DNA of 64,000 bases from Variovorax sp. UMC13 (GCF_014170375.1 NZ_LZZW01000013.1:124001-188000); one strand, 5' to 3'; shown: positions 44,792 through 54,452, numbered from the stretch's first letter. A program made the numbers and translations. Notes: a model not told the origin generated them from the sequence alone.

Positions 44792-45638
44792 GGTCAATCG
44801 GATTGCGGCAGTGCGTCTGCCCCAGCACTGGAAGCAGCACCCCTTGCATGCAATGGCGCTTGGCGTCGGCGCCCGCCTATGCGGACGAATCGATAGTCTG
44901 TGTCGTTCAGCCGCGGCCCAGTACGTGTGCGAGCGACCGGCTCTTTCTTGGCGCACGAGCGGTAAATCCGGCATTTGCAGCCACGCGTCTCGGCGATACA
45001 AGGACGCTTGTGGTCCAGCATCATCCCGTCGCCGTGGGGAACTGAGTTGCCAGCGGCCATGGCGCCCCGTGGGATTTCCACAGCAATGTAAGCAGTCACC
45101 AATATAGACCTTGTCGAGCCCTGGAGGCCGATGATGCAGGAAGGACACGAGTGTAAGGGGCGCGCGCATGGTGCCGGGCGCCTCAAATTGGCGTGATCTT
45201 GGCGAACCGACGACCGTAAGTGGGTAGGGTAATCAGCGCAGAACACAGCCCATTCCTCGCCGACGGAGGTACTTGATAGGGGGTCTTAACGTCAGTTAAG
45301 GAGAAATCCATAAAGTCGTTTAACACCCGTGGCGCCATACCGACCGGCTGCAGCCGGTCAGAATCGGACCCTACCGACGATGCGCCGGTTGGCCAAGCTC
45401 ATTCCAGCCGAGTAAGTTTATCGTCACATCGGACGGCTGCTCTAGGCGGACTGCCGCCACTACTTGCAGCGTCAGCATTCACCTCACCGATCACTTCACC
45501 CTGAGGAATTTAGTGCCCAGGACAAATCGGTTGGGCTGGTCTTTCGTGTTGACCGTCGCTGAGATCGAGGGAAATATCGGCTGCTTCCGGGAAGCTATAG
45601 TTTAAAGCCGGTTCACAGAAATAATAAATACGTCAGCA
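44792..45638. other. 847-base gene-poor stretch
   Basis: No gene recognised. A 6-base perfect inverted repeat, CTTAACGTCAGTTAAG, lies at 45285-45300, just after a GGAGG-like run, and could be an operator or a small hairpin. Frames on the minus strand (44794-45246) are Cys/Arg-rich and not convincing. The base composition is somewhat lower in GC toward the right end, before the small monooxygenase gene. Confidence 0.4.
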
Positions 45639-45926
45639 ATGCTCAAAGTCATCGCTCAAGATTTCATCAAGCCGGAGTGCGTTGCAGAAGTCTTGCCTCT
45701 GTATCGGGAGCTCGTGGCGAAGACAAAGGCTGAGCCCCTCTGCATATCCTACGATCTTTTTATTCATCAAAAAGATTCGGGACATTTCGTATTTATAGAA
45801 GAGTGGCCAGATCGGGAGGCTTTGGCGACACATTGCAATACTGAGCATTTCAAGCGGCTGGTGCCGCTGATCAGTCGTCATGAAAGATCGGCTTCAACCT
45901 TTCTGCTAATGGATCCGTTCGAGTGA
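45639..45926 (+). CDS. Antibiotic biosynthesis monooxygenase (ABM) domain protein, YgiN-like
   Basis: A 95-residue single-domain protein with a ferredoxin-like ABM fold: LKVIAQDFIKPECVAEVLPLYRELV, CISYDLFIHQKDSGHFVFIEEWPD, HCNTEHFKRLV. Family members act as dimers on quinols or polyketides without a cofactor. The alternation of strand and helix and the E-E-W-x-D motif are typical. No clear ribosome site precedes ATG 45639, and its surroundings are AT-rich for this window. It stands alone. Confidence 0.85.
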   Translation: MLKVIAQDFIKPECVAEVLPLYRELVAKTKAEPLCISYDLFIHQKDSGHFVFIEEWPDREALATHCNTEHFKRLVPLISRHERSASTFLLMDPFE

Positions 45927-46230
45927 TTGGGTCGAGAAGGACGTGAGATTTGGCTAGTGGCCGAGGTCGGCCTTGCTCGGTGACTTATAGGGCACCCGCG
46001 CTCATCATCCGGGCTCGCGCGTCGCCAAGATGTCGAAGCTGGCATACCTGGCCGGGTTGTTCGTACTGCTTAGCATGGTGACGGCCCTCCGTCACTCCAA
46101 GGCCATCGTCGGCAAGCTCATCACATCGCTGACCCATGTCACGTTCTAAGCCATCGGATCGGTGCTGCGTGCGGAGATGGTGCCAAAGCAAATCGAGGGG
46201 ACGATCTTCAACGCTCGATTCGCGTTGCCT
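45927..46230. other. Gene-poor stretch
   Basis: 304 bases between the ABM gene and the convergent lyase gene. A 39-codon frame (46030-46149) is partly hydrophobic but lacks a ribosome site. Nothing else was recognised. Confidence 0.35.
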
Positions 46231-47868
46231 TCAGGGCTTGCGGGCCAGTTCAAGGAAGCTGCGGTTCAGAGACGCTTCTGCCTCGATCAGTCGCGAGCGC
46301 CGTGCTTCGACCCAAGCCTGGTCGCGTGCCAGCGCTGCGCTTGCTGCGGCCAGCATGCGGCGCACTTCCACCGGCTGCGGCCCACCTGTGCCGGTGCGGG
46401 TGCGGACCATGGTGGCAGGCGAGAGCGTGGCCCGGAAGGTGGCCGCGTCCAGCGGCAGTTCTGACTGCGTCAACTGGTACTTCTTGCCGGCTTCGGCGTA
46501 GATGCGCTGCGCCTCCGCGTACGGGAAGTCCTTGGGGCGCAGGTTTTGGCTGCGTGCGTACACCACGATCTCAGACGCGAAATGGTGGCCGACGCGGAAC
46601 GGCACGCCGTGCGCGCGTTGCAGCGTTTCAGCCAGCTCCATGGAGGTGATCCAGTCGGACTCCAATTCCTCCAACGCGCGGGCCGGATCGATCTGCAACG
46701 CGCCCAGCACACCGTCGAACTGCTGGAGCATTTCCACGCCGAGCACGAAGGTCTTGGCGCCCGATGCGCTGGCGGTGTTCTTGTAGTCGATCATCCCTGG
46801 CGTTACGTTGTGCGCGCGCAGCGTCACGGCCTGTGCGGACGCCACCACGTCGGTGGCCTTGGCGCGCGTGTTTTGAATGACGCCGGGATTTGCCTTCTGC
46901 GGCATGGCGCTGCTGGTGTAGGTGTTGTTCGCGCCTAGCAGCAACCATGGGCGCGTTTGGTGGTACTGCACATGCACATCCTGCAGGAAGGCGCCGACCC
47001 GGATCGCGGTGGAGCTGGCAATGGCCGTTGCCTCCAGCGGCACGTCATAGGTGCTGATTTGGCCAGCGTCCAGTGAATTGACGATCAATCCGTCAAAGCC
47101 CAGCAGCGCCGCCAGCCGTTCACGGTTGACCGACCAACTCGAGTTGGCCAACACTGCCGTGCCCATGGGGCTGAGGTTCAGCCGCACATAGGCCTCGCGG
47201 ATGCGCGTGGCATCGCGTTCGAAGGAGTCCGCAAAGGCGAGCAGGTAGTGCGCATAACTGATGGGCATGGCCTGAACGCCGTTGGTGTAGGCCGGCACGT
47301 AGGTGTCCACGTGCTTGCCGGCTAGATCGATCAGCCGCTTTCGCACCGCGTCCAGCGCATCGGCGTAGTCCAACACTTCCAGGCGAAGTTGCGCGGCGTT
47401 CAGCGTCGAGTGGATGTCCTGGCGGCTTCGGCCCGTGTGGATCAAAGTGCCTTCAGGGCCTACCTGATCAGTGATGATTTTCTCGACCTGCAGCACATCC
47501 GTGGGTCTCTTGCCCCCGGGTTGTGCGGCTTGGTCGATGGAGTAGCTGACGCCGCGGGCAATGCGTCCGGCCAGCGATGCCGGAATGATGCCTTGTTCGG
47601 CGTGCACAACGGTCGAGGCCATGTTGATGCGGCCGAACCAGTAGAAGACATCCTGCTGCTTTGAAAGCGCGCTGGTCGCCTCGCCTTTCACCGTACCCTG
47701 GAGGCGGGCCACCTGTGCCTGGCACTCCTCCGTGGTGCGGCAGGCCGTGTCCAATGTATCGGCAGCGCTCGCGGTTCCGATCCAAGCCAGGAGGCCCGCG
47801 CTGAGCATGAACGAGGCAGGCAGGCGCAGCGCGCAATGTCTGCGAGCGATCGAGTTGGGGGTTTTCAT
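46231..47868 (-). CDS. Secreted argininosuccinate lyase-like enzyme (fumarase/aspartase superfamily)
   Basis: A 545-residue lyase with a signal peptide (LPASFMLSAGLLAWIGTASAA, mature start about residue 35), unusual for this mostly cytosolic superfamily. The superfamily core is clear: LIHTGRSRQDIHSTLNAAQLR near residue 140 (region 1, an ArgH-like T-G/S-R-S-R-N-D stretch), LSPMGTAVLANSS near 235, and the signature SSAMPQKANPG near 325. It catalyses a trans-elimination releasing fumarate or a related product; the substrate is unknown. It is divergent from a LysR regulator and a Bug-type binding protein, which suggests a periplasmic step in uptake and use of one organic acid or amino-acid derivative. 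Confidence 0.88.
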   Translation of the reverse strand: MKTPNSIARRHCALRLPASFMLSAGLLAWIGTASAADTLDTACRTTEECQAQVARLQGTVKGEATSALSKQQDVFYWFGRINMASTVVHAEQGIIPASLAGRIARGVSYSIDQAAQPGGKRPTDVLQVEKIITDQVGPEGTLIHTGRSRQDIHSTLNAAQLRLEVLDYADALDAVRKRLIDLAGKHVDTYVPAYTNGVQAMPISYAHYLLAFADSFERDATRIREAYVRLNLSPMGTAVLANSSWSVNRERLAALLGFDGLIVNSLDAGQISTYDVPLEATAIASSTAIRVGAFLQDVHVQYHQTRPWLLLGANNTYTSSAMPQKANPGVIQNTRAKATDVVASAQAVTLRAHNVTPGMIDYKNTASASGAKTFVLGVEMLQQFDGVLGALQIDPARALEELESDWITSMELAETLQRAHGVPFRVGHHFASEIVVYARSQNLRPKDFPYAEAQRIYAEAGKKYQLTQSELPLDAATFRATLSPATMVRTRTGTGGPQPVEVRRMLAAASAALARDQAWVEARRSRLIEAEASLNRSFLELARKP

Positions 47869-48031
47869 GGAATCTGTCTCCGATGTTCTTGGGCCTCCGG
47901 CCGGTTGGGCGCGAAGAGCTATTTGTTGTTTAGATAGGGGTCTCGGCGAGATCCCGCTCAGCTTCCTCCAGTCTTGAGGCAATAGGAGCCTGGGTCAAAT
48001 TCATTTATTCTGAGAGACATTCAAAAAACAA
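47869..48031. promoter_or_regulatory. Divergent promoter region, lyase and LysR regulator
   Basis: These 163 bases separate the divergent lyase and LysR genes, the classical site for LysR binding. The right half is AT-rich (TTATTTGTTGTTTAGATAG near 47920 and TCATTTATTC near 48000). I could not assign a single T-N11-A box with confidence. Control of the lyase by this LysR is inferred from layout. Confidence 0.5.
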
Positions 48032-48976
48032 ATGAGTCACATACTGCCCGCCCAACTCTTCTCGCGCATGGTCGGCCGCGCGCGTATCAAGCACCTGCAG
48101 CTGGTGGTGGACATCGCCGAGCTGCAGAGCCTGCAAAAGGCAGCAACGGCCTTGGGTTTGAGCCAGCCTGCCGCCACGCAAGCGCTCGCCGAGTTCGAAT
48201 CGGTTCTGGGCGCGCCGCTGTTCGAGCGCCATGCGCGCGGTATGCGCCCTTCGGCCTTGGGCATGGCGTTGCTGCCCTTGGTGCGCAACGCGCTGCGGCA
48301 GATGCAGGCCTGTGCGCACACCGTGGTGGCGTTGCAGGGCGGCACACGTGGGCTGGTGCGCATTGCCGCCATCGGCGCAGCCGTGGCGGGTTGGCTCACC
48401 ACGGCACTGCCGCCCTTTGCCGCTACGCACCCGGACATCGCACTCGACATCCAAGAAGTCTCGGCCGACGACCTTCTGGGTCTGATCGAGCGCGACAGCG
48501 CAGACCTGCTGCTGTGCCGAGAGCCGGTCTCGCTTCCCGTCAGCCACAGCTTCACACCGGTACTCGAGGACCACTTCGTGGTAGTGGCGCGCGCAGACCA
48601 CCCGCTGGCCGCGCTCGACGTGGTGCCCGACCGGCTTCTGGCTACGCACATCTGGCTCACGCCCCCACTGACCGGGATCGCGCCGCATGAGTTTGCCGAG
48701 TTGTTCGCGCGGTTGGGTGGCATGCCGTCGACCTGCCAGATGTCTACCCGCTCGGTGCTTCTGAGCCTCGCGCTGCTGACCCACAGCGACATGCTTGCGC
48801 TGACCCCTTTCAACCTGATCCGCTCCTTTCTCGACGAGGGGCGGATTGCTGTGCTGCGCACGGCCTCCGTGTCCCTGGCGCCCCTGGGCATCGTGGCGCG
48901 TGCCGAGGCCCTGTCGCAGCCGGCGTCGGCCGTTGCACGAACGATTCAGGGACTGCGGGAAGGGGTGCCGTTGTGA
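48032..48976 (+). CDS. LysR-type transcriptional regulator
   Basis: A 314-residue regulator. The N-terminal winged HTH (residues ~20-78) has the hallmark LQLVVDIAELQSLQKAATAL and LSQPAATQALAEFE, then PLFERHARGMRPSALG. The C-terminal ligand domain (~105-300) has ALDIQEVSADDLLGLIERDSADLLL and LEDHFVVVARADHPLA. The family binds small molecules and controls divergent or downstream genes. Its stop overlaps the start of the Bug-type binding-protein gene (GTGA), so the two are translationally linked. The likely target is the divergent lyase gene. Confidence 0.95.
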   Translation: MSHILPAQLFSRMVGRARIKHLQLVVDIAELQSLQKAATALGLSQPAATQALAEFESVLGAPLFERHARGMRPSALGMALLPLVRNALRQMQACAHTVVALQGGTRGLVRIAAIGAAVAGWLTTALPPFAATHPDIALDIQEVSADDLLGLIERDSADLLLCREPVSLPVSHSFTPVLEDHFVVVARADHPLAALDVVPDRLLATHIWLTPPLTGIAPHEFAELFARLGGMPSTCQMSTRSVLLSLALLTHSDMLALTPFNLIRSFLDEGRIAVLRTASVSLAPLGIVARAEALSQPASAVARTIQGLREGVPL

Positions 48977-49977
48977 ACCGCCGGATGCCCGCGCAGCCAA
49001 GCCTGCGCGAGCGTCGGTCTTTTCTGTTCAGTCTCGGCGCATTCGGCATAGGCTGCAATGCCTCGGCCTCTGCCGCCTTCTCCTTTCCAAAGCGGCCGTT
49101 GACGCTGGTCGTGCCGTACGCCGTGGGCGGTGAAGCGGACACGACCGCGCGCCGCATGGCAGCTGCACTGGCGCTGCAACTGGCGCAACCGGTGGTGTTG
49201 GACAACATGCCGGGCGCCTCCGGCGGTCTGGCAGCGCGGCGGGTGCTGCGGGCCAGGGCTGATGGCTATACGGTGATGTTCGGCACCCCGAGTGAAGTTG
49301 TGGTCGCCCCCGCAGTGAATCCCCAATGGGGCTACCAGGCCTCGGACTTCTCGTTGATCGCAATGTATGGTCGCGCGCCCATGGCGCTGGTCGTTCGCTC
49401 AGGCCTGGGTGTGCAGAGCATCGACGCCTTCATCGACAAGGCCCGGGACCTGCCGGGGCGCCTTTCAATTGGCGCGACGGGCCGGCAATCGCTCCAAGCC
49501 TTGGCTGCGCAGGCTCTGACAAGGGCTGCAGATGTGCAGTTGCTGCACGTGTCCTACCAGAGCGGTTCACAGCTGATGATCGATCTGGTAAGCGGGCGGA
49601 TCGATGCGGTGATGGTGCCTCTGCCCGCGGCCTTGCTTCAGGCGCGGCAGTTCGGACACATCGTGCTCGGAACGCTGTCGGCGATGCGGAATCCAGCAAG
49701 TCCCCAGACACCTACCGTCAATGAAGGACGAACGCTGAAGGGCGTCGTGTTCGATATGTGGGCTGGCTTGCTGGCACCTGCAGGGTTGGCACCGGAAGTG
49801 GCGGAGGCGCTGCATCGCGCCATGCAGGTGATTCTGGCTGATGCGACATTCCATGCCCTGAGGGTGGGGCTGGGCGATCTGCCCGCGCATCCGATGTCGG
49901 CGGCCGATTTCGAGCAGTTCGTGCTGATTGAGGAAGCCAGACTACGTGCAGTGTTGCGCCAGTCTCCGCTGATCTAG
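48973..49977 (+). CDS. Bug/TctC-type periplasmic solute-binding protein
   Basis: A 334-residue protein with a Tat-like or Sec signal (RERRSFLFSLGAFGIGCNASASA), followed by the family opening FPKRPLTLVVPYAVGGEADTTARRMA. The middle shows NMPGASGGLAARRVLRARADGYTVMFG and the VDIGATG-like RLSIGATGRQS. Members bind organic acids or amides for TctAB-type transporters or act in sensing; no TctA or TctB is nearby, so it may serve a distant transporter. The start is GTG (48973) overlapping the LysR stop. The genomic arrangement with LysR and a secreted lyase suggests all three deal with the same compound. Confidence 0.93.
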   Translation: MNRRMPAQPSLRERRSFLFSLGAFGIGCNASASAAFSFPKRPLTLVVPYAVGGEADTTARRMAAALALQLAQPVVLDNMPGASGGLAARRVLRARADGYTVMFGTPSEVVVAPAVNPQWGYQASDFSLIAMYGRAPMALVVRSGLGVQSIDAFIDKARDLPGRLSIGATGRQSLQALAAQALTRAADVQLLHVSYQSGSQLMIDLVSGRIDAVMVPLPAALLQARQFGHIVLGTLSAMRNPASPQTPTVNEGRTLKGVVFDMWAGLLAPAGLAPEVAEALHRAMQVILADATFHALRVGLGDLPAHPMSAADFEQFVLIEEARLRAVLRQSPLI

Positions 49978-50324
49978 GGATGGTGAGCACGAATGAAAAT
50001 GGGCCCGCTACCGAATGAAGACGTGCCTCATCGCCGTTCAGATCCTCGGCGCGCCACTTTTTGAACAAAGACGGCGAGACAAGATCCTTCCCGGTCAGAG
50101 AAAACGGTACCTGAACGACACCGGCCATGGAGCGAAGAGGTCAATGGTGGACGTCTGCTCATGGCCGATGGCGAAGCTCTAGCTGATGGAAGCAACTGGC
50201 TTCTCCGAAGGGCTGTATGTTCAACATAGCCACTAGTGATAGCGAGCTGATCTAAGGGCAGGCAACCTCTGAAGAAGACGAGCGCTCACGGCGCGCTGAG
50301 CGGATTTGCTAGGGCTTGGCCTCG
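49978..50324. other. Gene-poor stretch
   Basis: 347 bases between convergent genes. A leftward frame (to 50128) contains SLTGKDLVSPSLFKKWRAEDL, which looks protein-like but has no family or ribosome site and could be a decayed gene. I cannot place IS ends here. Confidence 0.35.
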
Positions 50325-51425
50325 CTAACGGGAAAGGTCCGTCGCCACGGTTTTTACAATGGCTCTAAAAAAGGCGTCACGCGGGAAGTCCGTGGGTGAT
50401 GCCATGCTTCGGACCAGAAGGCTGGGACTGCGATTGAGTGCGAGCACGTAGGTCCAGTGATCGGACTTTACCTCTGCAAGCAAGGTTGCATTCGGTAGAA
50501 GCATGGAACCTGCGAGGACTTGCCCATCATTCAAGCGATTCACTGTGGCCAATGCGTCATATGAGGGAACCAGAGCTGGTGCTGCAGCGTCTCGATGGAT
50601 GTGGGCGACAACAGAGTACGGCTTGACGCTTTGAGGAACTGCGTTGCGCACTAACCAGGTGGTTCTCTCGCGGACGGTCAGACTGGTGACTTCGCCGCCT
50701 GTGGACGCAGTGCAGTCCAGCGGAGAGAGTTTGGCTGCCAGGTTCTCATAGAGCCACTCCATGCGGTCCGCGATTGGCGTTCCCATCACCACGCCGGAGA
50801 TGGATACCAAAGCTCGGACTTTCGCAGGAAGAAGACGCGTCGAATCGAGGGCGGCTAGCGCGACAAGCGTATCGGGTACGCCCTTCGAGTAGGCCACTAG
50901 CACGATATGGTGGACCTCAGATTTTTGAGCCTCTAGCGTCAACTCCCTAGCGATGATCGCGGCGTTGAACTGGCTCGAGGCACGGCCTCGAACTTCTATT
51001 GCACGCACGCGAACCCCTAGTTGGTTCTCCAAATGTGCGTATGCCTCTGTGTAGTTACGTGGCCTAACGCGCACCCGCCCATCGCTGAAAGGCAGCGCTT
51101 GCCCATCCACGCAGTCGCCAAGAATTCCTGGGACGATGAGCACGCTCAAGCCATGGATACCGATAGTGGGAGCCGCCCTCGGTGCTAACGCCTCTGCTAA
51201 GGGGTGCAACCATTTCCACACCTCATTGTCATCACCCGTATTGGGTAGTTCTGCAGAAAAAATATCTGCAAACTGAGCTCGCCCATCACTAATGCCGGAA
51301 GCCTGGAATGGTAAGCTGACCACCAGCGGGTCACCCGGTACAGCTGGCATTGCCAAATGGGTGCAACCTGCCGATAGAAGCACTAAGGCCAGGCTTGCGC
51401 AGTGCCTGATAGATATCCATTGCAT
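50325..51425 (-). CDS. Lipoprotein with alpha/beta-hydrolase fold
   Basis: A 366-residue protein with a lipoprotein signal (LALVLLSAGC; the Cys at about residue 21 would carry the lipid). The hydrolase core has LIVPGILGDCV near residue 97 and the nucleophile elbow HHIVLVAYSKGVPD, where Ser is within A-Y-S-K-G (residue ~180), then RALVSISGVVMGTP. An acid and the His (VKSDHWTY near 320) complete a plausible triad. GAGGGA precedes ATG 51425 by 6 bases. It is divergent from a phosphatase lipoprotein gene, with a long inverted repeat between. The substrate is unknown; lipase or esterase activity is likely. Confidence 0.85.
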   Translation of the reverse strand: MQWISIRHCASLALVLLSAGCTHLAMPAVPGDPLVVSLPFQASGISDGRAQFADIFSAELPNTGDDNEVWKWLHPLAEALAPRAAPTIGIHGLSVLIVPGILGDCVDGQALPFSDGRVRVRPRNYTEAYAHLENQLGVRVRAIEVRGRASSQFNAAIIARELTLEAQKSEVHHIVLVAYSKGVPDTLVALAALDSTRLLPAKVRALVSISGVVMGTPIADRMEWLYENLAAKLSPLDCTASTGGEVTSLTVRERTTWLVRNAVPQSVKPYSVVAHIHRDAAAPALVPSYDALATVNRLNDGQVLAGSMLLPNATLLAEVKSDHWTYVLALNRSPSLLVRSMASPTDFPRDAFFRAIVKTVATDLSR

Positions 51426-51558
51426 ATAGGTCCCTCATTTCCCTAGGTAAGCACTGTAGTGCCCTAGTCGAAATGCTGCTAGGTATTTCCGCTGTGCGTC
51501 GCTCAGTATCTGAGAAGGCTGGCATGGCGGGGCCTCTCATTTGCAGAGGATGGCTTCT

Positions 51559-51591
51559 AAAATTTAGATCCTACGATCGGATCAAAATTTT
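51559..51591. repeat. 13-base inverted repeat in the divergent lipoprotein promoter
   Basis: Arms AAAATTTAGATCC (51559-51571) and GGATCAAAATTTT (51579-51591) pair with one mismatch around a 7-base spacer TACGATC. It lies 22 bases before the phosphatase start and about 134 bases from the hydrolase start, in an unusually AT-rich patch. It could be an operator or a stem-loop in the phosphatase leader. The regulator is unknown. Confidence 0.6.
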
Positions 51592-51612
51592 AAAAATGAG
51601 CGAGGAGTTGCA

Positions 51613-53526
51613 ATGCTAGAGAGAAATTTTTCTGGTGATCCTATTCACCGCCTTGGCATCGCGATTTGGGGTAAATCATGCAGTGATGTTCTCACTCGTA
51701 CGGTGGCGGTTGCGGCTTCATGTGGTGCATTGCTGCTCTGTGGCTGCGTTTCCGTCTCGCCGCCAGCGTCTTGGGAAAAGTCAAATAATTTGCGCGCGGA
51801 TCGGGGCGAAGCGCCCGGCCAGGAGCAAGCCGATGTGATCTCTCGCCGAGCATCATTGACCCTGCCCATCGCGTTGCTTGCAGATACCCAGATTCATGAG
51901 AGCCGTGGAACCGCGAGTCGGTACTGGTCACTTGCTGGAGACGAGTTTGTGCCTGTCACCATTCGGACAGGTCAGCAGGTCATTGGCGCCAGTGACCTTT
52001 TACTGGCGGCGCGGCGGCACGCGAAGGCGCTGCCTTTGACAATCCATTTGGGAGACGCGATCGACGTTTCTTGTGAGAGCGAGTGGCAAGAGTTCACGAG
52101 AACGATGCAGATGGTGGATGGTCGACCAGGAGCGGGAAGTTGGCTACTCGCTCCTGGAAATCATGATGGATTTCTCGTTGGAAATTGGTACCCACAGAAG
52201 ACGGATCGCTACAACGAGAATTACTGGAGCAACGTCTGCAATGTTGGACGCGCCACAAAGGACGGTGCTGTACTTCACGATCGCCAACCGAAGCCACAGT
52301 TGGTATCTGACTATTTGAAGATGTTGATGGGGCGAGAGAGAGAACGTGATCAGGACACTTTGTGTGTGTCAGATGGGGTTTGCCTATCCTATCGAATCGA
52401 TGAGAAGTTGGGCTGGACCAGTTATATCGTCCAACTTGTCAGATTGCCAGCAGCGGGTTCAGCAAGCCGGCCCGTATACATGCTTCTCTTCGATACGTCT
52501 GACTATGCTCGAAAGCCTCGCGTTGAACTGGTAGGCCTGCGAGCGGGCGAGGAAGCCGCTATCTCAGCTGGGCAGATCTCCGCAGCATTGAGTTTGTTGA
52601 AGTCTGTGCCAGCGGACGCCTACGTCATCCTTTCTGGTCATCACCCACTGCAGCAGTGGAACATGGCGGATTGGCCTGATGCGCAGCGCAAGCTGCTCCA
52701 CGCACTTCTAGCGGATCCGAAGGTAGTTCCGTTCGTGGTGACGGCACATACACACGAAGGAGGCTGGTATCGCCATCAGTTTGAAGGCCGCCCGATCTAT
52801 GAACTGAATATCGGCAGCCTCAGTGATGCTCCGCTCTATTACAGAACTCTTGCCTTCGAGGAAGTTGGCTCAGACACCCTGAATATATTCTCCCAGCGAC
52901 AGATGCTCGATGACATGACCCGCCCGACTTGCGACGACTACCGGCCGCCCGCCGAAGGCTCCGGATATGCGGTGAACGATCAAAAGTCCGAATCGGATCG
53001 AAACTCGGACAAACTTTCCGTTTGGCGCTTTCTGGCCAGTACCACTAGCGCCGTTCGGCATTTTTTCAAGTTCTGGGGGGCAAAGCATCAAGAGCTCAGA
53101 CCGCAGCTTCTGACCTACGCTGACGTCGTTGAGAAAGCGATGCCAGCTGATGCAATCTTGAGCTATGAACCTTTCGGCCCCGTAGAAGTCGCTGAGGCGT
53201 ACTACAAGAAGTACACGCTTGGCAGCGGAAGCGACGTCACAGCCAAGCTTCGCTACCTTGCAAACTGTGTGCATGCCACACAGTGCTCGGTACAGGAGAA
53301 GGGCAACCTTCTGCTGCGGGTGCATCAGTACTTCTGGGACTCAGAAACTCCGATCGCGGTGCGGGAAGAAGCGCATCGACTTCGCTATTGCGCCGCACTG
53401 CGAAGTGCCGAGGAGTCCGCGGTGGGTTCAGTCGCTATGACAGATGCCTTGAGCAGGAGCCATACCACCAGGCGGCAACTCACTCGGTCGGCTTCGGTTG
53501 TCGACGGAGAAGGACACTGGCGATGA
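51613..53526 (+). CDS. Calcineurin-like metallophosphatase lipoprotein
   Basis: A 637-residue protein. An N-terminal signal with a lipobox (ALLLCGC, Cys near residue 45) follows a 25-residue polar lead. The metallophosphoesterase core has LADTQIH (~90), HLGDAID (~147), APGNHDG (~181), SGHHP (~341) and TAHTHEGG (~377), the full set of metal-ligand motifs. About 200 extra residues follow with Cys residues and no recognised domain. GAGGAG lies 5 bases before ATG 51613. It is probably a surface or periplasmic phosphatase. It is followed after 89 bases by another lipoprotein gene; the pair may be co-transcribed. Confidence 0.88.
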   Translation: MLERNFSGDPIHRLGIAIWGKSCSDVLTRTVAVAASCGALLLCGCVSVSPPASWEKSNNLRADRGEAPGQEQADVISRRASLTLPIALLADTQIHESRGTASRYWSLAGDEFVPVTIRTGQQVIGASDLLLAARRHAKALPLTIHLGDAIDVSCESEWQEFTRTMQMVDGRPGAGSWLLAPGNHDGFLVGNWYPQKTDRYNENYWSNVCNVGRATKDGAVLHDRQPKPQLVSDYLKMLMGRERERDQDTLCVSDGVCLSYRIDEKLGWTSYIVQLVRLPAAGSASRPVYMLLFDTSDYARKPRVELVGLRAGEEAAISAGQISAALSLLKSVPADAYVILSGHHPLQQWNMADWPDAQRKLLHALLADPKVVPFVVTAHTHEGGWYRHQFEGRPIYELNIGSLSDAPLYYRTLAFEEVGSDTLNIFSQRQMLDDMTRPTCDDYRPPAEGSGYAVNDQKSESDRNSDKLSVWRFLASTTSAVRHFFKFWGAKHQELRPQLLTYADVVEKAMPADAILSYEPFGPVEVAEAYYKKYTLGSGSDVTAKLRYLANCVHATQCSVQEKGNLLLRVHQYFWDSETPIAVREEAHRLRYCAALRSAEESAVGSVAMTDALSRSHTTRRQLTRSASVVDGEGHWR

Positions 53527-53615
53527 CTACGGGTGAAAAAGACACTCCTGGCTCGCGCTCCTATGGCGGTCAGCGTTAGAGAAGTAGATCTTCGAAACAT
53601 ATCCAAGGAGCAGCC

Positions 53616-54452
53616 GTGAAAATGCGTTTGGCCTTTGCCATCGTGGTCCTGATCTTCCAGCAGGGCTGTACGAGCCTGGAACGTCAGATCTATAGCGGCT
53701 ACGCGGCGCCTCCGCTTGATTCTGTTTCGCTGGATCGAGCTGTGGCTCTCGCCAAGGCACTTCAGGCCGTCGATGCCGGCGGCTCACCGCTTGTGCCTTC
53801 CAAGTGCTTCGGCGTGGGAATCAGCGGCGGGGATGTAAGCACGTGCTCGGCTGCGCGAAATCAGGCCGCAGCCGTCATGATCATCGCCTCGACTGATCTC
53901 TGTACCTTGCATAGGCAGACGATCTACGGCCGTGATGCTGCTTCCAACATCTCGTTCGGTACCTTGACCAACCTATTCTCCGGTGCCGCAGCCGTGGCGT
54001 CTACAGAGAGTGCCAAGACACTTTACGCCGCGCTCGCGCTGTTCTCGAACTCCGAACGTTCCTTGATCAATGAGACGGTCTACAAGCAGACAGTAGTGAC
54101 AGCAGTCAACCGCAAGATCGGCCAGGCAATGCTGGTGAAGTCGCAGCAACTGGACCAGTCGCTGGCTCTGGATATTAATCAGTTCAGCATGTACAAGACG
54201 GTGCAAGCTGTCCTGGAAGTTCACAAGACATGCTCTTTCATGACCGGCCTCGAACTCGTACTGGAAGAAGGCACGCAGAACTCGGCCACGCAACGTCGGA
54301 TGGAGCTTGAGAAGGACCTGGCCGCTGCCGATTTGAGAGTTAAGGCGAACTGCTCGGCTGCGTTAGCCACCTCCGTGCAATGCGTCGAGGGTAGAAAGTT
54401 CTACGAGGCTGTAGCCGAGAGCCTCAAAGTGATGGCTGTTTCGGGAAAGTAG
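53616..54452 (+). CDS. Hypothetical lipoprotein
   Basis: A 278-residue protein with a lipoprotein signal (LAFAIVVLIFQQGC, Cys near residue 20). The rest is helical, with several Cys residues (SKCFGVG, STCSAAR, TDLCTL, HKTCSF, KANCSA, VQCVEG) that could form disulphides outside the cytoplasm. AAGGAG precedes the GTG start (53616); an ATG two codons later is possible. No family recognised. As the third lipoprotein of this small cluster, it may be a partner of the phosphatase or the hydrolase. Confidence 0.75.
   Translation: MKMRLAFAIVVLIFQQGCTSLERQIYSGYAAPPLDSVSLDRAVALAKALQAVDAGGSPLVPSKCFGVGISGGDVSTCSAARNQAAAVMIIASTDLCTLHRQTIYGRDAASNISFGTLTNLFSGAAAVASTESAKTLYAALALFSNSERSLINETVYKQTVVTAVNRKIGQAMLVKSQQLDQSLALDINQFSMYKTVQAVLEVHKTCSFMTGLELVLEEGTQNSATQRRMELEKDLAAADLRVKANCSAALATSVQCVEGRKFYEAVAESLKVMAVSGK

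Noticed and set aside
46030..46149. 39-codon partly hydrophobic frame
   Set aside because: No ribosome site and no neighbouring gene on the strand to support it.
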